From JAWXCE01 sp034440495 (GTDB lineage Bacteria > Pseudomonadota > Alphaproteobacteria > Rhizobiales > Rhodomicrobiaceae), in the NCBI GenBank assembly GCA_034440495.1, contig JAWXCE010000063.1:1-15428 (forward strand): a stretch of 15,428 bases of DNA, written 5' to 3'. How positions within the stretch are numbered: the first letter of the stretch is position 1; each line of letters opens with the position of its first letter. Below, in pieces: positions 1-7,759 of this stretch. The notes under the pieces are model-generated. The model was not told the DNA's origin. It searched no databases and saw nothing but the letters and a program-made list of their open reading frames with translations. The position numbers were made by a program, and so were the translations under genes.

Positions 1-492
1 CGTCGGCAGGTGAATTTAATCGCAACGCAGAAACGGGAACATTCCCGTAAGCCTGACGAACTTTACCCAATTATTGAGGCTTGTTCGCCGGGGCCTTACT
101 TGGAGTTGTTTGCGCGAGGAGCACGGAAGGGGTGGCAAGCATGGGGCAATCAGACAGAAAACTATATTCCTACTTGGCCGACTTACGCAAACCACTCGCA
201 AGCGACAGACGGTCGATTAGCCCAAAATAAGTTGATGACCAACGAGGCGAAGCAGCCAGTTTTGGCTCCAACAATGTTTATCCAAAAAGCATTGCGGGCG
301 GCGAAAGGCCAGTCGTTAGGTGCAAGCGACATTTACGCCGCTTATGAACGCGAAGCCATCGCTCAAAAAGCACAGCCGGTAGCACGTATGAGTTTTTGGA
401 AAACCCTAAGCGCCCAAGCTGAAAAGCTAGGAGCAACAAAGAGTACACGGGCCGGCAAGGTAATCTACTTTAACGTCAAACTTGCGGCCTAG
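1..492 (+). CDS. MT-A70 family adenine methyltransferase, C-terminal part (5'-truncated by window edge)
   Basis: The frame is open from base 1 (R-R-Q, then V-N-L-I-A-T-Q), so the GTG at 10 is probably internal and the true start lies outside the window. Residues encoded from about base 10 to 150 carry the hallmark C-terminal strand of MT-A70 methyltransferases: IATQKREHSRKPDELY followed by IEACSPGPYLELFARG and a WxxWGNQ segment. The catalytic DPPW-type motif would lie upstream and is not visible. The family methylates adenine N6 in DNA or RNA and is common in prophages and other mobile DNA. After the methyltransferase core comes an extra region of about 75 residues (from about base 270). It reads like a small winged-helix-type domain (IQKALRAAKG, ASDIYAAYER, FWKTLSAQAEKLGA, GKVIYFNVKL); I do not recognise its family. 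Base composition is about half GC, lower than the downstream core genes, which suggests acquired DNA. The family call is firm; the role of the tail is unknown. Confidence 0.85.
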   Translation, partial: RRQVNLIATQKREHSRKPDELYPIIEACSPGPYLELFARGARKGWQAWGNQTENYIPTWPTYANHSQATDGRLAQNKLMTNEAKQPVLAPTMFIQKALRAAKGQSLGASDIYAAYEREAIAQKAQPVARMSFWKTLSAQAEKLGATKSTRAGKVIYFNVKLAA

Positions 493-510
493 ATCGACCA
501 TCAATAATCA

Positions 511-537
511 TTGCATCCCACCTCCAAAACATATAAA
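511..537 (+). promoter_or_regulatory. candidate promoter of the SahR-like/metF/metH operon
   Basis: TTGCAT (511-516) could serve as a -35 box and TATAAA (532-537) as a -10 box, with a 15-bp spacer that is shorter than ideal. The -10 lies inside the palindrome at 530-551, the arrangement expected for repression by blocking polymerase. A start of transcription around 543-545 would leave a short leader before the ATG at 567. This is an inference from spacing and box similarity only. Confidence 0.3.
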
Positions 538-551
538 CATATCCTTATATG
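530..551. promoter_or_regulatory. palindromic operator, probably for the adjacent SahR-like ArsR-family repressor
   Basis: The 22-bp site reads as two 11-bp half sites, CATATAAACAT and ATCCTTATATG. The outer seven bases (CATATAA / TTATATG) are perfectly complementary and 9 of 11 positions per half match overall. It is the only such palindrome I see ahead of the methionine genes and it directly precedes the repressor gene, as expected for autoregulation. AT-rich palindromes of this shape fit ArsR-family dimers. The link to SahR specifically is inferred from the neighbouring protein and the metF/metH context. Confidence 0.6.
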
Positions 552-566
552 CAATGGACGCGACCG

Positions 567-1658
567 ATGCCGCTTGCCTCATCGAACCAGCTTTTGACCG
601 GATTGCGCGCCGCCGCGGAAGCCACGCGGCTGCGGCTCATCGTGCTGCTCGCCGCGCATGAGCTGAACGTGAAAGACCTCACGCAAATCCTCGGGCAAAG
701 CCAGCCGCGCGTCTCCCGCCACCTGAAACTGCTGGCCGAAGCCGGGCTGATCGAGCGCTTCCACGAGGGCGCTTTCGTGTTCTTCCGCCTGAAAACCGGC
801 GGCCCGGAGGCGGGTTTCGCCCGCGCGCTCCTCGACATGCTGAACCCCGCCGACCCCGTCATCACCCGCGATCTGGCGCGCGCCGAAACCATCCGGGCCG
901 AGCGCTTCGAGACGGCGCAAAGCTATTTCCGCCAGCACGCCGCCGAGTGGGATCGCCTTCGCTCGCTGCACGTGGCGGAGGACGAGGTGGAGGGGGCGAT
1001 GCGCGAGGCGCTCGGCCCCGGCCCGTTCGATCTGCTGGTCGATCTGGGCGCTGGCGCCGGGCACGTGCTTGAGCTTTTCGCGCCATACGCCAAGCGCGGC
1101 CTCGGCATCGATGCGAACAAGGACATGCTCGCCTACGCCCGCGCGCGGCTCGACAAGCCCGGTCTCTCCCACACGCAGGTGCGGCTCGGCGACATCTTCA
1201 ACCTGGCGCTGGAGGACGGCGCGGCGGACGCGATCACGCTCCATCAGGTGCTGCATTTTCTCGACGATCCGGCGAAAGCCATCGCGGAGGCGGCGCGCGT
1301 GCTGCGGCCCGGCGGGCGCCTGCTGATCGCCGATTTCGCGCCGCACGATCTGGAATTCCTGCGCGAGAATCATGCGCATCGCCGCCTCGGCTTCGATCGC
1401 GCGCAGGTGACGGAATGGCTGGCCGCGCAAGGGCTCGTGGTCGAGCGCTATCGCGAACTAAAACCAGCCGGAAACGCGCCAGCCGAAAAACTAACCGTCG
1501 CCTTATGGCTGGCGGGCAAGCCCGCCGCAACTAATATCAACACTGCTGCAGCGGGCAAAGCGGTCGCGCCCGTCATCCTCGGGCGAAGCGAAGCGCACAC
1601 CCGTAAATCCACGAGGCTGACGATAAAGGCTGGATTGCCGGGTCAGGCTCGGCAATGA
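567..1658 (+). CDS. SahR-like ArsR-family repressor with methyltransferase-like effector domain
   Basis: This two-domain protein has a winged-helix ArsR DNA-binding domain at about residues 14-74 (RAAAEATRLRL, VSRHLKLLAEAGLIERF). A Rossmann-type SAM-dependent methyltransferase fold follows at about 125-315, with motif I LVDLGAGAGHVLEL, the acidic GIDAN strand end, and ARVLRPGGRLLIADF. It contains no cysteine, so it is not a metal or arsenic sensor. SahR regulators have this architecture: they bind SAH and repress SAM-cycle genes. Its place directly ahead of metF and metH supports that role. I chose the ATG at 567 because an in-frame ATG at 549 lies inside the operator and has no Shine-Dalgarno sequence; the 567 site has only a weak GGA. 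The 549 start would add six residues. The last 29 or so residues are encoded by a palindromic repeat (1571-1660) and are probably not part of the ancestral protein. metF follows 37 bp downstream. Confidence 0.85.
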   Translation: MPLASSNQLLTGLRAAAEATRLRLIVLLAAHELNVKDLTQILGQSQPRVSRHLKLLAEAGLIERFHEGAFVFFRLKTGGPEAGFARALLDMLNPADPVITRDLARAETIRAERFETAQSYFRQHAAEWDRLRSLHVAEDEVEGAMREALGPGPFDLLVDLGAGAGHVLELFAPYAKRGLGIDANKDMLAYARARLDKPGLSHTQVRLGDIFNLALEDGAADAITLHQVLHFLDDPAKAIAEAARVLRPGGRLLIADFAPHDLEFLRENHAHRRLGFDRAQVTEWLAAQGLVVERYRELKPAGNAPAEKLTVALWLAGKPAATNINTAAAGKAVAPVILGRSEAHTRKSTRLTIKAGLPGQARQ

Positions 1659-1660
1659 CG
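1571..1660. repeat. composite palindromic repeat element of alphaproteobacterial type
   Basis: This stretch of about 90 bp opens with CGTCATCCTCGGGCGAAGCG and closes with CCGGGTCAGGCTCGGCAATGACG-like sequence, so the outermost bases CGTCAT and ATGACG are inverted repeats. The right part contains an imperfect palindrome (TTGCCGGGTCAGGCTCGGCAA). These are the two signature halves, CGTCATCCTCGGG and CCGGCAATGACG, that I recognise from dispersed intergenic repeats in many alphaproteobacteria. Here the element covers the last 29 codons and the stop codon of the SahR-like gene and ends just before the metF ribosome-binding site (CAGGAGA, 1684-1690). Confidence 0.65.
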
Positions 1661-1695
1661 ATATATGCGATGATAGTAGGCTGCAGGAGAAGCCC

Positions 1696-2616
1696 ATGTT
1701 GAAGACGATCAAAACGGCGGCCAAGGCGTTCGAGGCAGGCGGCATCAACGTATCGTTCGAGTTCTTCCCGCCCAAAACGGCGCAGATGGAGGAGACGCTG
1801 TGGAAATGCATTCGCCGTCTCGGGCCGCTAAATCCTAAATTCGTCTCCGTGACCTACGGCGCGGGCGGCTCGACTCGCGAGCGCACACACGCGACCGTCG
1901 CCCGGCTCGTGCGCGAAACCTCAATGAAGCCTGCTGCGCATCTGACCTGCGTCTCGGCCACGCGCGAGGAGGTGGATGCGGTGGTGCGTGAGTATTGGGA
2001 TGCAGGCGTGCGGCATATCGTGGCCCTGCGCGGCGATCCTGAAGGCGGCGTCGGCTCGGCCTACGAACCGCACCCCGGCGGCTATGCGACCTCCGCCGAA
2101 CTCACCGCCGCCATCAAACGCATCGGCGATTTTGAGGTGTCGGTGACGGCCTACCCGGAGAAGCATCCGGAGTCGCCGACCGTGGACGCCGACATCGATG
2201 TTCTGAAAGCTAAAGTGGACGCGGGCGCAACGCGCGCCATTACTCAATTCTTCTTCGATAACGACCATTATTTCCGCTACCTTGACCGGGTGCGCGCGCG
2301 CGGCATCGACATCCCCATCATCCCCGGCCTGATACCAATCCATAACTTCACCCAGGTGGCGGGCTTCACCGCAAAATGCGGCGCGACGATCCCCGCCGCT
2401 GTTGCCCAGCGTTTCGAGGGGTTGGACGGCGATGATGAGACCACAAAGCTTATGGCTGCCACTGTCGCCGCCGAGCAAGTGACGGAGTTGGCCGCGCGCG
2501 GCGTAGACACCTTCCACTTCTACACGCTAAACCGCGCCAATCTTGTCTACGCCATCTGCCACCTGCTTGGCCTGCGGCCCGCTGGTCAAAACGAACCGAA
2601 GCAGGAGGCCGCATGA
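1696..2616 (+). CDS. metF: methylenetetrahydrofolate reductase (5,10-methylene-THF to 5-methyl-THF)
   Basis: The 306-residue protein is close to the usual single-domain bacterial MetF length (about 296). It reduces 5,10-methylene-THF to 5-methyl-THF using FAD and NAD(P)H, supplying the methyl donor for methionine synthase. Visible signatures are FEFFPPKT at 21-28 with Glu22 matching the catalytic glutamate, VSVTYGAGGSTRERT at 50-64, ALRGDP at 110-115 (flavin-site Asp), QFFFD at 184-188 and HFYTLNR at 274-280. The start at 1696 has a good ribosome-binding site, CAGGAGA, five bases upstream. The stop codon overlaps the start of the next gene in ATGA (2613-2616), so MetF and the MetH N-terminal half are very likely co-translated. 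It is probably controlled from the palindromic operator at 530-551. Nothing is missing or unusual in the protein. Confidence 0.97.
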   Translation: MLKTIKTAAKAFEAGGINVSFEFFPPKTAQMEETLWKCIRRLGPLNPKFVSVTYGAGGSTRERTHATVARLVRETSMKPAAHLTCVSATREEVDAVVREYWDAGVRHIVALRGDPEGGVGSAYEPHPGGYATSAELTAAIKRIGDFEVSVTAYPEKHPESPTVDADIDVLKAKVDAGATRAITQFFFDNDHYFRYLDRVRARGIDIPIIPGLIPIHNFTQVAGFTAKCGATIPAAVAQRFEGLDGDDETTKLMAATVAAEQVTELAARGVDTFHFYTLNRANLVYAICHLLGLRPAGQNEPKQEAA

Positions 2617-3674
2617 ATCGCGAGCAACGAATCGCCGCGCTGAAAGCCGCCGCGAAGGAGCGCATCCTCATCATCGACGGCGCAATGGGCACCATGATCC
2701 AGCAGCACAAGCTGGGCGAGGCCGAATATCGCGGCGCGCGCTTCGCCGATTGGCCGAGTGACATCAAGGGCAACAACGATCTGCTGGTGTTAAGCCAGCC
2801 GGACATCATACGCAGCATTCACGAGGCGTATTTCGAGGCGAGCGCCGACATCGTTGAGACGAATACCTTTAACGCGCAACGCATCTCCATGGCCGATTAC
2901 GGCATGGAGAATTTGTCCTATGAAATGAATGTTGCAGCGTCCAAGCTCGCGCGCGAGGCGGCGGACAAGTGGACGGCGCTAACGCCCGATCGTCCGCGCT
3001 TCGTGGCAGGCGCCATCGGCCCCACCAACCGCACCGCCTCGATCTCGCCGGACGTGAACAACCCCGGCTATCGCAATGTGACGTTTGACGAACTGGTCGC
3101 GGCCTATTCCGAGCAAACACGCGCGCTGATCAAAGGCGGCTGCGACGCGATCCTCATCGAGACCATCTTCGACACGCTGAACGCCAAGGCGGCGGGCTTC
3201 GCGGTGCTAAGCGTGTTCGAGGAAACAGGCGTCGAGTTGCCCGTGATGCTATCCGGCACGATCACCGACCTTTCGGGCCGCAACCTTTCCGGCCAGACCC
3301 CTGAAGCGTTCTGGTATTCCATGCGCCACCTGCGCCCGTTCTCCATTGGCCTCAACTGCTCGTTCGGGGCAGAACACTTGCGCCCCGCCGTCGCCGAGAT
3401 CGCCGCCGTCGCGGATTGCTACGTCTCCGCCTACCCCAACGCGGGCCTGCCGAACGCTATGGGCGAATACGATGAAACACCGCACGAGATGGGGTGCAAG
3501 ATGGAGGAATGGGCGCGCGACGGACTGCTCAACATCGTCGGCGGTTGCTGCGGCTCTACGCCCGAGCACATAGCCCATATTCGCCGCCATGTCGAAAACC
3601 ACGCTCCACGCGCGCTGCCGAGCGTACCGCCAAAACTGCGCTTGTCTGGCCTAGAGCCGTTTGTGCATGGATGA
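2613..3674 (+). CDS. metH: methionine synthase, homocysteine-binding half (split MetH, N-terminal polypeptide)
   Basis: The 353 residues match the first (homocysteine) module of cobalamin-dependent methionine synthase. The zinc ligands are all present: Cys249 in IGLNCSFG and Cys312/Cys313 in GGCCGSTPEHI, matching E. coli Cys247/310/311 with an offset of two. Other signatures are IIDGAMGTMIQ at 20-30, ETNTFNAQR and GAIGPTNRTASISPDVN. The protein ends at SGLEPFVHG, the natural linker after the barrel, so the split falls at a domain boundary and this is not a broken gene. It starts in ATGA overlap with metF, behind AGGAGG (2603-2608). The folate/B12 half lies nearly 1 kb downstream at 4646. In related alphaproteobacteria the two metH genes normally sit next to each other; here an AT-rich island separates them. 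Both products would be needed for methyl transfer to homocysteine. Confidence 0.95.
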   Translation: MNREQRIAALKAAAKERILIIDGAMGTMIQQHKLGEAEYRGARFADWPSDIKGNNDLLVLSQPDIIRSIHEAYFEASADIVETNTFNAQRISMADYGMENLSYEMNVAASKLAREAADKWTALTPDRPRFVAGAIGPTNRTASISPDVNNPGYRNVTFDELVAAYSEQTRALIKGGCDAILIETIFDTLNAKAAGFAVLSVFEETGVELPVMLSGTITDLSGRNLSGQTPEAFWYSMRHLRPFSIGLNCSFGAEHLRPAVAEIAAVADCYVSAYPNAGLPNAMGEYDETPHEMGCKMEEWARDGLLNIVGGCCGSTPEHIAHIRRHVENHAPRALPSVPPKLRLSGLEPFVHG

Positions 3675-3718
3675 TTGACAGATTGTGTCTATGTGTATGG
3701 AAATGTGTCTACACACAT
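3675..3718 (+). promoter_or_regulatory. candidate vapBC promoter and operator
   Basis: A consensus -35 box TTGACA (3675-3680) begins one base after the metH stop codon. TATGGA (3696-3701) is a possible but weak -10 with a 15-bp spacer. Overlapping it are two direct copies of TGTGTCTA (3684-3691 and 3704-3711, exactly 20 bp apart) and an inverted repeat ATGTGT/ACACAT (3703-3708, 3713-3718). Repeats at the promoter are typical of toxin-antitoxin autoregulation by the VapB(C) complex. The -35 and the repeats are seen directly; their function is inferred. Confidence 0.45.
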
Positions 3719-3745
3719 CAGGACGCCAAATTACGGAGTCTTTCT

Positions 3746-3958
3746 ATGCGAACGAACATAGATATTGACGATGAGCTTGTGGCGGACGCACAAAAACTCA
3801 CAGGTCTTAAGACAAAAAAGGACGTGGTCGATTTTGCTTTACGGGAACTCGTTCGCCGTAGACAGAAGAAAAACCTTCTCGAACTGGCAGGAGAAATCGA
3901 GTTTTTTGAAGGATTCGATCCTAAAGCTTTAAGGGCCGACCGTGATTTTTCTGATTGA
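3746..3958 (+). CDS. vapB: VapB-family type II antitoxin
   Basis: The 70-residue protein begins MRTNIDIDDELVADAQKLTG, the ribbon-helix-helix DNA-binding end typical of VapB antitoxins. It continues with KKDVVDFALRELVRR and ends with ELAGEIEFFEGFDPKALR, the toxin-wrapping tail. The family neutralises a VapC PIN-domain RNase and represses its own promoter. The ATG at 3746 has a ribosome-binding site CGGAG seven bases upstream. The frame is open further upstream, but that sequence is not family-like. The gene overlaps the VapC remnant by 17 nt. The antitoxin itself looks full length. Because its partner is internally deleted, it may persist as a solo regulator, or be decaying. Codon use is AT-rich compared with the surrounding metH genes, which suggests acquisition. 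Confidence 0.88.
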   Translation: MRTNIDIDDELVADAQKLTGLKTKKDVVDFALRELVRRRQKKNLLELAGEIEFFEGFDPKALRADRDFSD

Positions 3959-4148
3959 TACGTCAATATTGGTGCTTTTGTTGAAAGACCGCGAAGGTTT
4001 AGCTTCAGAGCGTTTTAAAAATATCGTTGGCGACTGTTGTATTGCACAGGCTGCATTAAACGCGAACCTAGCACTTGTGCATAACGACCGAGATTTCAGG
4101 ACGATAACAAAAGTCCGGCCTTTGATGGAAATAGGTTTTACAATTTAG
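3942..4148 (+). CDS. vapC: VapC-type PIN-domain toxin with in-frame internal deletion (probably inactive)
   Basis: The first 31 residues match the start of a VapC toxin (MIFLIDTSILVLLLKD, with the first catalytic aspartate Asp6). From Asp31 the sequence jumps to the family's C-terminal part (DCCIAQAAL, then ALVHNDRDF and VRPL). The total is only 68 residues against about 130 for the family, so roughly 60 central residues are missing, including the helix carrying the conserved acidic residue. The reading frame is kept, and the junction lies near 4029-4036. The GTG start at 3942 overlaps the antitoxin by 17 nt and has AAGGG six bases upstream. VapC enzymes are Mg-dependent RNases acting on tRNA or rRNA. 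This form lacks part of the fold and active site, so I infer loss of toxicity. It could be annotated as a pseudogene. Confidence 0.8.
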   Translation: MIFLIDTSILVLLLKDREGLASERFKNIVGDCCIAQAALNANLALVHNDRDFRTITKVRPLMEIGFTI

Positions 4149-4203
4149 TCAGTAGAAAAGGCATTTCGTGAATATCTTAGACCAGCGAATATACCACACT
4201 GAA

Positions 4204-4229
4204 CATAAAAACGGGGGCCGAAGCCCCCG
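4204..4229 (-). terminator. intrinsic terminator of the minus-strand 100-residue gene
   Basis: On the minus strand a perfect 7-bp stem (CGGGGGC/GCCCCCG, plus coordinates 4212-4218 and 4223-4229) closed by a TTCG tetraloop is followed at once by five T residues (TTTTTATG, 4204-4211). It lies 21 bp past the stop codon at 4251-4253. On the plus strand no T run follows the hairpin, so it should stop only minus-strand transcripts. It is good evidence that the gene at 4251-4553 is expressed. Confidence 0.85.
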
Positions 4230-4250
4230 AAGTAAATTGGCATTTAGATA

Positions 4251-4553
4251 TTATGCAGCTTCTTGCAAAGCCATTCCAAGATCTTTTAGTTGGTCCTCTT
4301 TTGCACCGGCTTTGCTGGAGACTTTTTTCGTCTCGGCCGCAAGTTTACCCATAATGTCTTTGAGGGTTTTGCTATCCTGTTTATCCGCCTGGAGCGCTGT
4401 TTTCAGCTTGCCGAGGTCGCTGATAATCATGTTCGCCCCATCGACTGTTTTGAGCTCTTTTTCCCACATTTCAATGGTTTTCACCGCGCTGTCGACCGTC
4501 AAGTTTTTCACGCCCTTTTTAAGGGCGGCAATCGTTTCGGTTAAGTGAGCCAT
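4251..4553 (-). CDS. small helical protein of unknown function between the metH genes
   Basis: The product has 100 residues, is rich in Lys, Ala, Leu and Glu, and contains no cysteine, signal peptide or membrane segment. It looks almost wholly alpha-helical with heptad-like spacing: LTETIAALKKGVKNL, IEMWEKELKTVDGANMIISD, LGKLKTALQ, TLKDIMGKLAAETKKV, LKDLGMALQEAA. It resembles short hypothetical cytosolic proteins I have seen with the same DLGKLKxAL pattern, but I cannot name a family or function. The ATG at 4553 has only a weak GGGCG upstream. A strong intrinsic terminator directly downstream supports a real transcription unit. It lies opposite to metH inside the AT-rich insert and is divergent from the second metH gene (92-bp gap, 4554-4645). 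An ORF on the opposite strand here gives a less natural protein and was not chosen. Confidence 0.7.
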   Translation of the reverse strand: MAHLTETIAALKKGVKNLTVDSAVKTIEMWEKELKTVDGANMIISDLGKLKTALQADKQDSKTLKDIMGKLAAETKKVSSKAGAKEDQLKDLGMALQEAA

Positions 4554-4645
4554 GGTTATCGCCCGTTGAAGTTGTACTAACAGAAGCTGACTGAGCTAGC
4601 CTTTGTTCCCTTCTGATTTGACGAGACCGCTATCGGAGCCGCCGA

Positions 4646-7327
<2,682 letters not shown>

Positions 7328-7351
7328 AAAAGGCCCGTTGCCGGGCCTTCC
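7328..7351. terminator. shared intrinsic terminator between convergent metH and trxA
   Basis: An 8-bp perfect stem AAGGCCCG/CGGGCCTT (7330-7337, 7342-7349) with a TTGC loop lies directly after the metH stop. Read on the minus strand it is followed by TTTTTT, a textbook terminator for trxA, whose stop codon is at 7353-7355. On the plus strand CCTTT follows, so it may also terminate metH, less strongly. Confidence 0.85.
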
Positions 7352-7352
7352 T

Positions 7353-7679
7353 TTAGGCTTCAACCGTCTCGGTGATCCAGCTTTTCAGCTTGCCCTTTGG
7401 CAGGGCGCCGAACTGCTGGGCCGCGATCTCGCCGCCCTTAAACATCAGGAGCGTCGGAATAGTACGAATGCCATAGCGGGCGGCCACTTCCGGATTCTCA
7501 TCGACGTTGAGCTTGACGATTTTAACCTGTCTATCCAGTTCCACTGCAATTTCTTCCAGCGCGGGCGCGATCATTTTGCAAGGCCCGCACCATTCCGCCC
7601 AGAAGTCCACAACCACGGGTGATGCTGACTTAAGCACTTCATCGTCAAACGTCGCGTCCGATACGACTACAGTCGCCAT
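7353..7679 (-). CDS. trxA: thioredoxin 1
   Basis: The product is a 108-residue cytosolic thioredoxin, the usual family length, that reduces protein disulfides with electrons from thioredoxin reductase. The active site WCGPCK sits in VVDFWAEWCGPCKMIAP, followed by KLNVDENPEVAARYGIRTIPTLLMFKGG, which includes the conserved cis-proline TIPT. I chose the ATG at 7679 because MATVVVSD is the natural start and AGGAGA lies seven bases upstream; a longer frame from 7730 adds 17 unlike residues. It lies 80 bp downstream of addA on the same strand with no terminator between, so it may be read from the addBA transcript as well as from its own promoter. The gene ends at the bidirectional terminator that separates it from metH. 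Confidence 0.96.
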   Translation of the reverse strand: MATVVVSDATFDDEVLKSASPVVVDFWAEWCGPCKMIAPALEEIAVELDRQVKIVKLNVDENPEVAARYGIRTIPTLLMFKGGEIAAQQFGALPKGKLKSWITETVEA

Positions 7680-7759
7680 AAGACCATCTCCTATGCCTGC
7701 CTCGCGAGAGCATATTGCCATAATACGCAAAAGCGACTCGGCGCGATTCTGACATAAAA
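7680..7759 (-). promoter_or_regulatory. addA-trxA gap with a possible trxA promoter
   Basis: The 80-bp gap holds a TATTAT -10-like box on the minus strand (plus coordinates 7720-7725) about 40 bp before the trxA start. No good -35 lies 16-18 bp upstream of it, so a promoter is only suggested. No terminator is visible after addA. Confidence 0.2.

Larger units (their letters stand above)
509..556. repeat. 8-bp inverted repeat bracketing the operator
   Basis: CATTGCAT (509-516) and ATGCAATG (549-556) are exact reverse complements, 32 bp apart, and enclose the palindromic operator at 530-551. They could be a second protein-binding site, the arms of a large hairpin, or chance. The pairing is exact, but no function is established. 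Confidence 0.3.
3675..4640. other. AT-rich insert separating the two metH genes (vapBC remnant plus orphan gene)
   Basis: The segment is visibly AT-richer (about 45% GC in the vapB part) and has less GC-biased third codon positions than metF and metH. It carries a toxin-antitoxin module on the plus strand and an unrelated gene on the minus strand, yet both flanking metH genes are intact at their domain ends. Imperfect copies of a short sequence lie near its edges: TGATTGACAGA (3672-3682) and TGATTTGACGAGA (4614-4626). No transposase, integrase or clear terminal inverted repeat is visible, so the mechanism of insertion is unknown. Confidence 0.5.

Noticed and set aside
10..492. Treating the MT-A70 gene as complete from the GTG at 10
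   Set aside because: The frame is open to base 1 and the family match starts at once in the middle of the conserved C-terminal core, with the catalytic motif missing, so the gene is cut by the window edge.
3494..3958. A longer frame that would give a 154-residue protein ending in VapB
   Set aside because: The first 84 residues are an out-of-frame reading of the metH end and of the intergenic sequence; VapB family similarity and a ribosome-binding site begin at the ATG at 3746.
4168..4548. Plus-strand frame opposite the 100-residue gene, with a hydrophobic Ser/Phe-rich product
   Set aside because: The minus-strand product has a natural helical composition and is followed directly by a correctly oriented terminator; the plus-strand product looks like the complement of a Lys/Glu-rich gene.
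4589..4601. Minus-strand GGCTAGCTCAGTC, identical to the spacer of a well-known synthetic promoter series
   Set aside because: The -35 and -10 boxes do not appear at the matching positions, so the identity is most likely chance and gives no support for an engineered promoter.
4618..4623. TTGACG as a -35 box for the second metH gene
   Set aside because: A -10 box would have to fall around 4641, on top of the ribosome-binding site and start codon, leaving no leader; no suitable box is there.
4554..4645. A cobalamin or SAM riboswitch ahead of the second metH gene
   Set aside because: The 92-bp gap is too short for a cobalamin riboswitch and shows no recognisable conserved riboswitch core or expression-platform hairpin.
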